This document shows positions 7,953 to 17,018 of a stretch of DNA of 64,000 bases, piece by piece. The notes under the pieces are model-generated. The model was not told the DNA's origin. It ran no database searches and was given only the letters and a program-made list of their open reading frames with translations. Numbering within the stretch: the first letter of the stretch is position 1; every line of letters begins with the position of its first letter. Position numbers and translations under genes: made by a program. Origin of the DNA: JAEUSG01 sp964590225 (GTDB lineage: Bacteria > Fibrobacterota > OXYB2-FULL-49-7 > JAEUSG01); NCBI GenBank assembly GCA_964590225.1, contig CAZPWS010000007.1, positions 1 to 64,000 on the forward strand, given 5' to 3'.

Positions 7953-10175
7953 ATGTCAGCAAGAGTTACTCGCTTAATTTTTTATTATTGTTTTATGCTG
8001 TCAATAATTAATGTGGACATAACTGCAAGTTTAAACGGTACGCTTTTAATTACCGATACATGCGGAAATTCCGCATGGAATCGTGGGCGAATTTTAATCA
8101 AGGACCTGTTTTCCGGCGAGACTGATACGCTTATAGACGACAAAGCATGTACGGGCCCCATTTTTTCCCCTGATGGTAAGGAAATACTTTATTCAAAATC
8201 TGGTTCGCTTTTTATTTATAACATCTTCAAAAAAACAACAGCTGAAATAAAAGGTTACAGCAGCGACCAACTTACATGGAATGCTGATGGAAATATTTAT
8301 TTTCCACATGGAAAGTGGATCTGTAAATATAATCTTGGTACGGGAAAATTTGACTCTCTGCACAAACTTGTAGGCCCCCCACTTGTAGATAGAGAAGGAT
8401 TAAACTGGAGTATTACAGAAGGAAATGTTTCTGCGGATGGTACTCGCGCCTGTTTTATAAATACAATATACTGCAACCATGTGATAGATGCCGATCTTAA
8501 CGACCACTCCGAATTTAACCATTCACCAACAAACTGCACCTGTCAAGGAGGTATCTCTCTTGATGGCACTACTTGCAGCGTTGGTGAGGGGTTTCATACA
8601 TATGTTACACTCGAACCATTTCACTCCTCTAATGTAAAGCATTATATTCGTGCCCCTTGCTTTTCTGCTATATCGATGACAAAAAAGCCCTTATGGATGA
8701 ACCGTTTCTCCAGAAGTAGCTCTCACCTTTTAATATTTCACAATGCCGTGGAAAAAAACGCATTTTTGTTCGATATGAGAACAAACCGATATAGGCATAT
8801 CGCAAACAATGTATGCGTGTGGGATATTTATTCCCATGGTTGGGTTTTTGATACAATCCCCCCAAATCCCCCCACTAATTTATCTGTAACAAATGTTACT
8901 GAAAACTCCATCCATCTTTCGTGGGCGGGCGCATCTTCTCATCGTGATGGTGATATGCCAGAATTCTATCTCTTAGAGAGGGGAACAGATACCATAGCTT
9001 TTTTACCGGCTACTACAACGGAATTCCTCGACAAAGGATTGTCTGAAAATACCAATTATTCGTATAGGATATACTCAAAAGACCGTGGGGTATCGAGGTC
9101 CGCTCCTCTTTCACTTGATGTTAAAACATTAAGCGACAATATCGCTCCTTCAATCCGCAATGTTTATTCTTTTAATGATACATCCGCTAGTATTTTATTT
9201 TCTGAAGAAATTGACAGTGTCTGGGCCTCGGGAGCTTCTCAATTCACTATCTCTATGGGAGCGCGAGTAGTATCCGCGGTTAAGAAGTCCCCAAATATCG
9301 TTTCAATTTTAACAGAACCTTTTCAGCCACATCCACAACCAAATATGGTGGTCTCCAGTGCGACTGATGCGTCTAAAGCAAGAAATGTTGCTCAACAGCA
9401 ACAAACCAAAAAAATTGTCTGCGTACGAAATACAGTTATGCTTAAAGATCCGGCACGCCCTGTGAAAAGAGATAGTTTGTGGTCGTTTCTTGAACCTGGC
9501 GTAGAAATGTGGAGCAAGCGTAGATACCCATCAGGACCTGTATTTTTTACTTCCATTCCTGAAAAATATAGAGGACTACCTTGTCTTATTGGACTTTATG
9601 ACGATTACTCCGTAAGCGATACTGCTGAATATATAAGATTTGAAGTAAATCAACCGGTTCGCGTACACATATTAACTAATTCATTTGTTGAGGAGCAGAA
9701 CCCATCATGGTTGAGAAACAACTGGCTGTTAACCAATGATACTATCCAACAGGCGCTTGTTTATACCCGTGATTTCCCTATGGGTACTGTTACCCTCAAG
9801 GGAAACTCTCCAACGATATACGATATATTTACGATACTTCTCCAACCTATTGATTCAATGGAAATAACTAACGAAGAATTTATCCCCAATTCTTCCAAAG
9901 AGACCTTAATAATATTCGCGTATCCTCAACCATTCACTAAACAGATCCGTCTTACTCTATCAACAACCGTAAGTGCAGCTGTTAACCTATCAATCTATGG
10001 CGTGAATGGTGTAAAAATCAAGTCTATTAAACAGGGGTTATTGGGCGCCGGTAAACATGAATGGTGGTGGAATGGAATAGACGAAACAGGAAACAGTGTA
10101 CCGGTAGGAGTGTATATACTAAAATTAGTTTCATCGCAAGGTGAAAAGTCGATTAAACTTCTGAAAATGCGATAA
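7953..10175 (+). CDS. Secreted protein with TolB-like propeller, FN3 and FlgD-like C-terminal domain
   Basis: A probable exported protein of 740 residues. The start at ATG 7953 is chosen because GGAGGAAG lies 7-14 nt upstream; an ATG at 7935 lies in front of that site. A signal peptide (VTRLIFYYCFMLSIINV) leads into TolB-like propeller blades (GPIFSPDGKEILYSK). A fibronectin III domain (PPNPPTNLSVTNV) follows about mid-protein, and a FlgD-like Ig domain closes it (AYPQPFTKQIRLTL to GVYILKL). Such tails act as outer-membrane sorting signals in related phyla. Function is unknown. It is divergent from the membrane AraC regulator and could be its target. The gap holds a weak TTGTGC-N17-ACTATA promoter candidate at 7887-7915. 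Confidence 0.75.
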   Translation: MSARVTRLIFYYCFMLSIINVDITASLNGTLLITDTCGNSAWNRGRILIKDLFSGETDTLIDDKACTGPIFSPDGKEILYSKSGSLFIYNIFKKTTAEIKGYSSDQLTWNADGNIYFPHGKWICKYNLGTGKFDSLHKLVGPPLVDREGLNWSITEGNVSADGTRACFINTIYCNHVIDADLNDHSEFNHSPTNCTCQGGISLDGTTCSVGEGFHTYVTLEPFHSSNVKHYIRAPCFSAISMTKKPLWMNRFSRSSSHLLIFHNAVEKNAFLFDMRTNRYRHIANNVCVWDIYSHGWVFDTIPPNPPTNLSVTNVTENSIHLSWAGASSHRDGDMPEFYLLERGTDTIAFLPATTTEFLDKGLSENTNYSYRIYSKDRGVSRSAPLSLDVKTLSDNIAPSIRNVYSFNDTSASILFSEEIDSVWASGASQFTISMGARVVSAVKKSPNIVSILTEPFQPHPQPNMVVSSATDASKARNVAQQQQTKKIVCVRNTVMLKDPARPVKRDSLWSFLEPGVEMWSKRRYPSGPVFFTSIPEKYRGLPCLIGLYDDYSVSDTAEYIRFEVNQPVRVHILTNSFVEEQNPSWLRNNWLLTNDTIQQALVYTRDFPMGTVTLKGNSPTIYDIFTILLQPIDSMEITNEEFIPNSSKETLIIFAYPQPFTKQIRLTLSTTVSAAVNLSIYGVNGVKIKSIKQGLLGAGKHEWWWNGIDETGNSVPVGVYILKLVSSQGEKSIKLLKMR

Positions 10176-10212
10176 GCTAACTATCTTAACCCTAAAATTT
10201 TTCCAAGACGCA

Positions 10213-12438
10213 TCAGGACGAAGCTATCATGTTTAGCGCGGAGCCATGCCGGATCCATTTAATCTGCTGGCTCGAAAGCGTATGTACAAGCGGAATTATG
10301 TCTTGTGAGCCATCTGCATGATTAAGCTGGAGGGTTACCTTGCTATCTGGAGCAATAATCTTAAGATCTTTTAATGATACTTTGTCGTCTTCCCTTATTT
10401 TGTTGTAATCATCCTGATTTACAAAAGTAAGTGGGAGGATACCCTGTTTTTTAAGATTAGTTTCATGAATTCTCGCGAAACTCCTCGCAACGACAGCTCT
10501 GCATCCTAAAAATCTGGGGGACATAGCGGCATGTTCACGGCTGCTTCCTTCACCATAATTTTCATCACCAACAACAATCCATCCATAATTATCTGACTTG
10601 TAATGCCGCGCTATTTCCGGAAATGGAAGAGAACTTTTTCCTGTAAGGATATTTTTGCCAACTCCCTTTTCGCCGGTAAAAGCGTTTATTGCTCCAATAA
10701 AAGCGTTGTTGCTGATATTGTCAATATGCCCTCTATATTTCAGCCAAGAGCCCGCAGGGGAGATGTGATCGGTTGTACACTTTCCTTTTACTTTAAGCAA
10801 AACGAGCAGATTTATTAAATCTTCTCCATTCCATGAGGCAAATGGTGTTAGGAGTTGGATACGGTCACTTGTTGGGTTTACGCAAACATCCCTTCCGCCG
10901 TGCTTTTCAATCAAACCATCAGTAATATTGACAAAACCATTTTTGGGCAGTTCATCGCCGCTCGGTTCGGCAAACAGTTGATTGTTTTGCGGATTAAAGG
11001 TGAGCTGACCGGTTATTGCCATTGCTGTAACAAGTTCGGGACTTGATATAAAAGCAAGCGTATTGGGGCTTCCATCATTTCTTTGTGCGAAATTTCTGTT
11101 AAATGTAGTAACGATAGAGTTTTTGCGATGTTTAGCGTCATCCATTCTGTTCCACTGTCCAATACACTGCCCGCACGCATTTGAAAGCACAATGCCACCT
11201 ATTGCTTCCAGTTTTGCAAGAAGACCATCCCGTTTAACGGTTTCATAAACAAGAGAAGAGCCTGGGGTAATGTAAAAATGCGCCTTTGCTTTTAAACCTT
11301 TTTCTACCGCCTGCGCTGCGATACTTGCCGCTTTGCTGATGTCTTCGTATGAAGCGTTTGTACAGGAGCCAACAAGGCCTGCAGATAGTTCGATCGGATA
11401 ACCATTTTTAACGGCATCTTCTTCGAATTTTGACAATGAGCGGACAAGGTCGGGGGTATGCGGACCCGCTATATGCGGTTCCAAATTCGATAAATCAATC
11501 TCAATAACTTCATGGTAATACTTTTCAGGATTTGAATAGACTTCACCATCGGCTTCGAGATACATTTTGTTTCTTGTCGCGAGCTCTGCCACATCGCTGC
11601 GGTTAGTAGCCGTGAGAAAGAGTGCCATTTTGTCATCGAAAGGGAATATCGAAGTAGTAGCACCAAGCTCAGCGCCCATATTTGTTATAGTGGCCTTTCC
11701 TGTGCAGCTTAGCGAAGCACAACCTTCCCCGAAATATTCTATTATCTTGCCAGTGCCACCCTTTACAGTCAGCTTGCCAAGCAGATGGATAATTACATCC
11801 TTTGGTGAAGCCCATCCACGAAGTGCGCCTGTAAGCCTTACGCCTACAATCGATGGCCACTTGAGCTCCCAGGTCATGCCAGCCATTACATCAACAGCAT
11901 CTGCGCCTCCAACGCCTACAGCAGCCATTCCAAGTCCACCTCCATTAGGTGTATGGGAGTCCGTGCCTATCATCAGACCGCCAGGGAAGGCATAGTTTTC
12001 AAGAATAATTTGGTGAATTATGCCGGCGCCGGGTTTCCAGAACCCCATGCCATACCGTTCTGCAACAGAGCGGAGAAATGAGTAAACTTCTTCATTATCA
12101 ATATTTGCTTTAGCAAGATCCTCCTTTGCCCCTTTCTCGGCGCATATAAGATGGTCACAGTGAATTGTTGCCGGTACTGCAGAAGAGTCTTTTTTTGCCT
12201 GCATAAACTGGAGTAACGCCATTTGCGCCGTAGCGTCTTGCATGGCAACGCGATCAGGTCGAAGCTCGACATATGATTTTCCGCCAATTGGTTTTACAGA
12301 AGCTTCAGTATCAAGATGGTTAAAAAGGATTTTTTCGGCATATGTTAATGGTCTGCCCATAAGTGAACGGGCGCTTGAAATTGATCCTGCCATTCTTTCA
12401 TAAACCTGATTAATCATATTAAAATTTTTTGTTGCCAT
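10213..12438 (-). CDS. acn: Aconitate hydratase (mitochondrial-type)
   Basis: Interconverts citrate and isocitrate in the TCA cycle in the cytoplasm. The [4Fe-4S] ligands are visible as GSCTNASYED and NACGQCIGQW. The swivel domain carries GDENYGEGSSREHAA and ARSFARIHETNLKKQG. With the start at ATG 12438 the protein has 741 residues, close to the eukaryotic mitochondrial aconitase length. A frame extension to 12525 would overlap the upstream RNA methyltransferase by about 65 nt and lacks family character, while AAAGGAGCC lies ahead of the chosen ATG. It probably shares a transcript with the upstream methyltransferase (22 nt gap). Confidence 0.93.
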   Translation of the reverse strand: MATKNFNMINQVYERMAGSISSARSLMGRPLTYAEKILFNHLDTEASVKPIGGKSYVELRPDRVAMQDATAQMALLQFMQAKKDSSAVPATIHCDHLICAEKGAKEDLAKANIDNEEVYSFLRSVAERYGMGFWKPGAGIIHQIILENYAFPGGLMIGTDSHTPNGGGLGMAAVGVGGADAVDVMAGMTWELKWPSIVGVRLTGALRGWASPKDVIIHLLGKLTVKGGTGKIIEYFGEGCASLSCTGKATITNMGAELGATTSIFPFDDKMALFLTATNRSDVAELATRNKMYLEADGEVYSNPEKYYHEVIEIDLSNLEPHIAGPHTPDLVRSLSKFEEDAVKNGYPIELSAGLVGSCTNASYEDISKAASIAAQAVEKGLKAKAHFYITPGSSLVYETVKRDGLLAKLEAIGGIVLSNACGQCIGQWNRMDDAKHRKNSIVTTFNRNFAQRNDGSPNTLAFISSPELVTAMAITGQLTFNPQNNQLFAEPSGDELPKNGFVNITDGLIEKHGGRDVCVNPTSDRIQLLTPFASWNGEDLINLLVLLKVKGKCTTDHISPAGSWLKYRGHIDNISNNAFIGAINAFTGEKGVGKNILTGKSSLPFPEIARHYKSDNYGWIVVGDENYGEGSSREHAAMSPRFLGCRAVVARSFARIHETNLKKQGILPLTFVNQDDYNKIREDDKVSLKDLKIIAPDSKVTLQLNHADGSQDIIPLVHTLSSQQIKWIRHGSALNMIASS

Positions 12439-12460
12439 TTTGTTGTTCAACGGCTCCTTT

Positions 12461-13615
12461 CTATAAATCTTTAGCGGTGGAGGGGTATATCTCATACTCA
12501 TGTAATCTGCATTCAATTTTTGCACTAAAAAAGGGAATTCTCCTCTGGGGTGCGAGCCCGACCCGTTTCAGTAATTCCCGATTGCCGGAAAATATATATC
12601 CTGTGGAACCTGCACATCGCTGTTTAAAAAAATCGCCTATTCCTTTGTAGGTTGCAACAAGAGCTTCTTGTTCTCCCATTCGAATTCCGTACTCAGGATT
12701 TAAAACTGCAACAAAAGGCTCCTCAAATAGCGTTGTCTCCCGAAAATCGCAGTGTTCAAATTGTAAATGGTTTGCTATATCTGCTGCCTGGGCATTTATC
12801 TTTGCAGCCTTTAGTGCTTTCTGATCGTGATCGCTTAACCTGATCCTTACAACAGTGTCCCGTTTTTCGGCCTCCTTAAGCTCCTCAATACAGGCCTCAT
12901 AATGGTTCGGACTATAGCGCAAAAAATGCATAAATCCGTAATTTTTACGAATTAAGCCAGGTGCCTTGTTAACGGCCATCAAAGCAGCTTCAATTGCGAG
13001 CGTACCACTCCCGCACATTGGATTAACAAAGGGCATATTATTTTCCCAACGGGTAGTCATTACAACGGCGGCGGCAAGAGGTTCCTGCATAGGTGCAGAG
13101 CAGGGAACTTTTCTGTATCCCCGCCGCGAAAGGGGCTCACCAGAGGTATCGATATAAACCGAAGCTGTATTGTTTTTCCAGTAAAGCCTGATAACTGCAC
13201 AGTCTGTTTCGGGTCCTGAGTCCGGCCTGCGGCCAACCGCGTCGCGCATTCTATCAACAATAGCGTCCTTAACTCTCATATTTGGAAAACGGCTGTCGTT
13301 GATTGTTGGATTATCAACAGTAGATGTAATACAGATTTTTTCCGATGGTGCAAGCCATTCTTCCCATCGTATATCGTAAACTGTCCCATAGAGCTCGTCT
13401 GGAGTGGAGCAGTAAAATGGTTTTATAAGTGGATACAGTACATGATAAGCAGTCCGAAGATTCAGATTTAGCCAAACGGCATCGTTATAATTGCCAGCAA
13501 CTATAACGCTATTGGCCGTTTCAAATTCCACTGTGTATTCAAGAAGTTCCAGCTCATGCTTCAACGAAGGGACAAGCCCCTTCAGTGTAGTGATTCTAAT
13601 CTTCTCTGCCGCCAT
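12461..13615 (-). CDS. THUMP-domain class I RNA methyltransferase (RlmL-like)
   Basis: A predicted rRNA guanine-N2 methyltransferase of 384 residues. An N-terminal THUMP RNA-binding region (MAAEKIRITTLKGLVPSLKH onward) is followed by a Rossmann domain. That domain has SAM motif PMCGSGTLAIEAAL and catalytic motif VLNPEYGIRMGEQE, a variant of the usual N-P-P-Y-G. The closing segment GDFFKQRCAGSTGYIFSGN is typical of the UPF0020 family. It lacks the second methyltransferase module found in the fused E. coli RlmKL. The exact target nucleotide is an inference from family. Confidence 0.85.
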   Translation of the reverse strand: MAAEKIRITTLKGLVPSLKHELELLEYTVEFETANSVIVAGNYNDAVWLNLNLRTAYHVLYPLIKPFYCSTPDELYGTVYDIRWEEWLAPSEKICITSTVDNPTINDSRFPNMRVKDAIVDRMRDAVGRRPDSGPETDCAVIRLYWKNNTASVYIDTSGEPLSRRGYRKVPCSAPMQEPLAAAVVMTTRWENNMPFVNPMCGSGTLAIEAALMAVNKAPGLIRKNYGFMHFLRYSPNHYEACIEELKEAEKRDTVVRIRLSDHDQKALKAAKINAQAADIANHLQFEHCDFRETTLFEEPFVAVLNPEYGIRMGEQEALVATYKGIGDFFKQRCAGSTGYIFSGNRELLKRVGLAPQRRIPFFSAKIECRLHEYEIYPSTAKDL

Positions 13616-13632
13616 TTTACCAGGTAAATCCT

Positions 13633-14118
13633 CTACACACTGTTAGATCTGCGAAATAGATAACCATTGATCATGCCAAAAACAGAGACAATTTCTTCAT
13701 AAACAAATGGGAAATCAAATTCGTGAAAGGGATAAATTATACAGAGTTCAATCACTTCCCGTTCCTCGTGGAAGCGGACAATAATATTGCCATCTTTGGA
13801 GAGTTCTGTTCTGATTTCGTTTTCTGATTCTTTCCATACGGCTGCGTCAATTCTGCCCCACTGGATGAAAACCATTATGTGATGCTGCTTTTCGTCAAAC
13901 GAAACATCAAACTGCACAGGAACCTGTTGCCGTAGAAGTCGCTCCTCTTTTCTGCTCTCTCCCCGTTCACCAAACATCTCGAGGATTATAACCGTGCGCC
14001 ATTCTAAACAGCTATTGCCGGCACTATCGGTAGTATCAAGTACCTCAATTTTCTCGGATGATTTGGCAAATTCTCTGATTTTTTTCTTTATAGGTTCTGT
14101 ATTTTCAGATAACGACAT
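13633..14118 (-). CDS. Hypothetical protein
   Basis: A 161-residue protein I do not recognise. The ATG at 14118 is preferred over a TTG 18 nt further upstream, because the upstream bases form a perfect inverted repeat ending two bases before the ATG. The N-terminal third is charged and probably helical (EPIKKKIREFAKSSEKIEV). The remainder alternates hydrophobic and polar residues as in a beta sandwich (HHIMVFIQWGRIDAAVW, IELCIIYPFHEFDFP). There is no signal peptide or membrane helix. It lies 17 nt ahead of the RNA methyltransferase gene and is probably its operon partner. A single-domain binding protein is possible; no function is assigned. Confidence 0.6.
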   Translation of the reverse strand: MSLSENTEPIKKKIREFAKSSEKIEVLDTTDSAGNSCLEWRTVIILEMFGERGESRKEERLLRQQVPVQFDVSFDEKQHHIMVFIQWGRIDAAVWKESENEIRTELSKDGNIIVRFHEEREVIELCIIYPFHEFDFPFVYEEIVSVFGMINGYLFRRSNSV

Positions 14119-14120
14119 AG

Positions 14121-14145
14121 GCTTAAGAATATACAATTCTTAAGC
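14121..14145. repeat. Perfect 10-bp inverted repeat at gene start
   Basis: GCTTAAGAAT, a 5-base spacer ATACA, then ATTCTTAAGC. It sits two bases upstream of the ATG of the hypothetical gene. A weak minus-strand promoter candidate (TTGCCA at 14175-14180, 16 bp spacer, TACTAA at 14153-14158) would start transcription at about 14146, placing the repeat at the start of the message. It could be an operator for a dimeric repressor or a 5' RNA hairpin. No Shine-Dalgarno sequence is seen here. Confidence 0.6.
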
Positions 14146-14228
14146 TGCCTCTTTAGTATCAAACTTCACTTTTTTGGCAAAACAAACATCGCTCAATATT
14201 TAACGCCGCGACATAATTACAAAAACAA

Positions 14229-14258
14229 GCCCCCTAAAGTCTTAAAGACTTAGGGGGC
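14229..14258 (-). terminator. Rho-independent terminator after tRNA-Phe
   Basis: The sequence GCCCCCTAAAGTCT, a short TAA loop and AGACTTAGGGGGC pair into a GC-rich stem with one bulged A. Read on the minus strand the stem is followed by GCTTGTTTTTG, a T-rich tail. It lies directly downstream of the tRNA and separates it from the gene at 14118. Confidence 0.85.
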
Positions 14259-14265
14259 CTAAAGG

Positions 14266-14338
14266 TGGCTCCTCGCAGAATTGAACTGCGGACACATGCC
14301 TTTTCAGGGCACTGCTCTACCAACTGAGCTAAAGAGCC
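14266..14338 (-). tRNA. tRNA-Phe (GAA)
   Basis: A 73-nt cloverleaf on the minus strand. The acceptor arms are GGCTCTT and AGGAGCC with one G-U pair, and the discriminator is A. The D arm contains AGCTCAGTTGGTAGAGC. The anticodon stem GTGCC/GGCAT encloses the loop CTGAAAA, giving anticodon GAA (phenylalanine). The T arm contains GTTCAATTC. The terminal CCA is not encoded: the genome reads ACCT, so CCA must be added enzymatically. It is flanked by a candidate promoter upstream and a strong terminator downstream. Confidence 0.95.
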
Positions 14339-14360
14339 GTTTTTTAAAAATCAGCACAGT

Positions 14361-14390
14361 AAGATAAGCAATAATGGGTTATATATGCAA
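14361..14390 (-). promoter_or_regulatory. Candidate promoter for tRNA-Phe
   Basis: On the minus strand TTGCAT (14385-14390) and TATCTT (14361-14366) are 18 bp apart. They would start transcription about 15 bases before the tRNA. The -35 element abuts the mutS stop codon. The match is moderate, and read-through from mutS is an alternative. Confidence 0.35.
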
Positions 14391-14392
14391 TA

Positions 14393-17014
14393 TTACGCTG
14401 ATAGTTTTCCTTTTATATCGGATAGAATAGAAAGGGCTTGAAGAGGTGTGCAATTATTGATATCTATCTTTTTTATGTAATCAATAATATCTTCGGTGGG
14501 AGCAGAAAAGAGCGAAAGTTGCGGACCACTGTGGCTTGTTTCGGACCGACCCGTTTTAGTAGAAGGCTTTTTTGCAAGGGATGGTTTTTGATCAGGCGTA
14601 AGTTCATTTGATTCCAGATTTCGCAGGACCTCCTTGGCACGATCAATTACAGTTTGTGGAACACCAGCCAAACGGGCAACCTGAATACCATAGCTATGGT
14701 CACAGGCACCCTCTAAAATTTTCCTTAAAAAAACAATCTCGTCTTTCCATTCCCTCACAGACACATTGTAGTTTTTAACTCCCTGCATGACGAGTGGCAG
14801 ATCAGCAAGTTCATGGTAGTGAGTTGCAAAAAGAGTTTTTGCCCCAATATGGTCGTGAATATGCTCTACAAGCGACCATGCAATCGACAAACCATCAAAA
14901 GTGCTTGTTCCCCTGCCAATCTCATCAAGTAAAACGAGACTTTTTGAGGTAGCATTATTTAGAATATTCGCCAATTCTTGCATCTCAACAAGAAATGTTG
15001 ACAACCCCTTTGCCAAGCGATCAGAAGCACCTACCCTTGTAAAGATGCGATCAACTACTCCAATCTTAGCTTTTTTTGCAGGCACATAAGAACCAACCTG
15101 CGCCAAAAGAGCTATAAGCCCGATCTGACGAAGATATGTTGATTTACCAGCCATATTTGGCCCTGTAATCAAATGAATAAAATCTTCGCCATTTTTTATT
15201 GAAGTGTTGTTTGGAACAAATGTATCACCATTCAGCAATGTTTCCACAACCGGATGACGACCGTCCTCAATTTCGATAGAGTCATCTTCAGTAAGCATAG
15301 GTTTTATAAAATCATTTTTTGCGGCCGTTTCGGCAAAAGAGATGAGCGCATCAAGCATGGCAATGCCTTCAGAAACGGATTGTATTTTCCCAAGATGATT
15401 AAGCAACCATTTTCGCAATTCATCAAAAAGAGCGGTTTCGCATTCCACCTGTTTTTCTTCCGCTGAAAGAACTTTTTCTTCCCATATTTTTAGTTCTTCG
15501 GTTATATATCGTTCGCCATTAACAATGGTCTGCTTACGGATATAATCCTGTGGTACTTTATCAATATTAGACTTTGTAACTTCTATGTAATAACCAAATA
15601 CTTTTGTAAAGCCTACTTTCAGCGATGAAATTCCTGTTCGTTCTCTTTCACGAGGTTGAAAAGAGGCAATCCATTCCTTTCCTTCAACCGCTCCGTCAAC
15701 AATACTATCCAGCAGAGCGCTGTAACCTCTCTTAAAAACACCGCCATCGGAAAGAGACATCGGGGGGGCATCGACTACCGCACGGCTAATATGCTCCGTT
15801 ATGGGTTCTGTACCGGAAATCTTTATCAATATTTCCTGAAGAAGTGGTATTTTTTCTTCTGTTTGTAAAATCATGCTTGTTTGTTCAATTGTTAAAAGCG
15901 AATTTCTGAGGTTAGCGATATCCCGTGGTGTTGCCCTTTCATAACCAATCCGTCCGGAAAGCCTTTCAATATCGGAGATGCCGGCAAGAAGCGTTCTTGT
16001 CTTTTCTCTTAAATCACTGTTATTAAAGAACAACGAAACAAGTTCCTGTCGTTTTTCTATTTCTGAAACTTGCATAAGTGGGTTTATGAGCAGTTTTTTT
16101 ATAATCCTGCCACCCATGGCTGTCTTTGTACAGTCGATTATATGTAAAAGCGTTCCAGTGGAGTCTTCCATATTTATCGGGTTAAGTATTTCAAGATTCT
16201 TAATTGTCGCTCCATCAAGAGCCATAAAGCAATCTGTTTTAAGGGGAACAATGTTGCGTATGTGGTCGGTTCTTCCCTTTTTTTGTTCGCGGATAAATTC
16301 GAATAACGCATTTGCCGCCATTAAACCGGCATTACAGTTTGAAACACCGAATCCTTCAAGTGTGGCGGTACCAAAATGATTTGCAAGTGTTTTTTCAGCG
16401 GCTTCCCTCGAAAACCGCCAGTCTGGGGCCGGGGTTAAAAGAGGCGAGTTTGACAAACGGGTAAGAAAAGGCATTGGCACAGATCGCCTGTCACTTGCCG
16501 GATAAAGTATTTCCACTGCGGACAGCTTTTCGATTTCCCGTATCGCCGTATTTAAATCGGCTTCCCCGCAAAAAAATTCTCCCGTGGATACATCTGCACC
16601 GGAAAAACCAATTGTTTTTCCTGTTTCGATTACGGCCATGATGTAATTATTTGTTTTATCGTGCAGAACTTCAGGGTTTGTCGCCGTACCACGGGAAATA
16701 ACTTCAATAACATCCCTGTCAACTATTCCCTTTGACTCTTTCGGATCGCTCGTTTGTTCGCACACAGCCACCTTATTTCCTGCGGCGATAAGTTTAGCGC
16801 AATAACGATCGAGAGCGTGATATGGAAAGCCGCAAAGAGGCGTTTTAGACGACTCTCCGTGATTTCTTGATGTTAGTGCGATTCCAAGAATTTTGGAAGC
16901 GGTTATAGCGTCATCATCAAATAGCTCATAAAAATCACCCATTCTGAAAAGAAGCAAAGCGCCGCTGTTTTCCTGCTTGATGCGGTGATACTGCCTCATT
17001 AATGGTGTTGACAT
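14393..17014 (-). CDS. mutS: DNA mismatch repair protein MutS
   Basis: Recognises mismatches and small loops in DNA and, with MutL, starts their repair. The mismatch-reading motif GDFYELF lies near the N-terminus. The C-terminal ATPase has Walker A TGPNMAGKSTYLRQ, the signature STFLVEMQE, Walker B LVLLDEIGRGTSTFDG and TLFATHYHEL. The ATG at 17014 (873 residues) starts 4 nt after the scpB stop. A longer in-frame start at 17077 would run into scpB and adds nothing conserved. A run of seven G (15762-15768) lies within the coding sequence. It is the last protein gene of the long minus-strand run. Confidence 0.95.
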   Translation of the reverse strand: MSTPLMRQYHRIKQENSGALLLFRMGDFYELFDDDAITASKILGIALTSRNHGESSKTPLCGFPYHALDRYCAKLIAAGNKVAVCEQTSDPKESKGIVDRDVIEVISRGTATNPEVLHDKTNNYIMAVIETGKTIGFSGADVSTGEFFCGEADLNTAIREIEKLSAVEILYPASDRRSVPMPFLTRLSNSPLLTPAPDWRFSREAAEKTLANHFGTATLEGFGVSNCNAGLMAANALFEFIREQKKGRTDHIRNIVPLKTDCFMALDGATIKNLEILNPINMEDSTGTLLHIIDCTKTAMGGRIIKKLLINPLMQVSEIEKRQELVSLFFNNSDLREKTRTLLAGISDIERLSGRIGYERATPRDIANLRNSLLTIEQTSMILQTEEKIPLLQEILIKISGTEPITEHISRAVVDAPPMSLSDGGVFKRGYSALLDSIVDGAVEGKEWIASFQPRERERTGISSLKVGFTKVFGYYIEVTKSNIDKVPQDYIRKQTIVNGERYITEELKIWEEKVLSAEEKQVECETALFDELRKWLLNHLGKIQSVSEGIAMLDALISFAETAAKNDFIKPMLTEDDSIEIEDGRHPVVETLLNGDTFVPNNTSIKNGEDFIHLITGPNMAGKSTYLRQIGLIALLAQVGSYVPAKKAKIGVVDRIFTRVGASDRLAKGLSTFLVEMQELANILNNATSKSLVLLDEIGRGTSTFDGLSIAWSLVEHIHDHIGAKTLFATHYHELADLPLVMQGVKNYNVSVREWKDEIVFLRKILEGACDHSYGIQVARLAGVPQTVIDRAKEVLRNLESNELTPDQKPSLAKKPSTKTGRSETSHSGPQLSLFSAPTEDIIDYIKKIDINNCTPLQALSILSDIKGKLSA

Positions 17015-17018
17015 TTTA

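Noticed and set aside
8855..8872. Two C6 runs (TCCCCCC) in the secreted protein
   Set aside because: They encode the proline-rich start of the fibronectin domain and are short; no phase-variation case can be made.
11567..11995. Open frame of 142 codons on the plus strand
   Set aside because: It is antisense to aconitase and alanine/proline/serine-rich, as expected for a shadow frame.
12439..12525. N-terminal extension of aconitase
   Set aside because: It overlaps the upstream RNA methyltransferase by about 65 nt, lacks family residues, and a ribosome site lies before the internal ATG at 12438.
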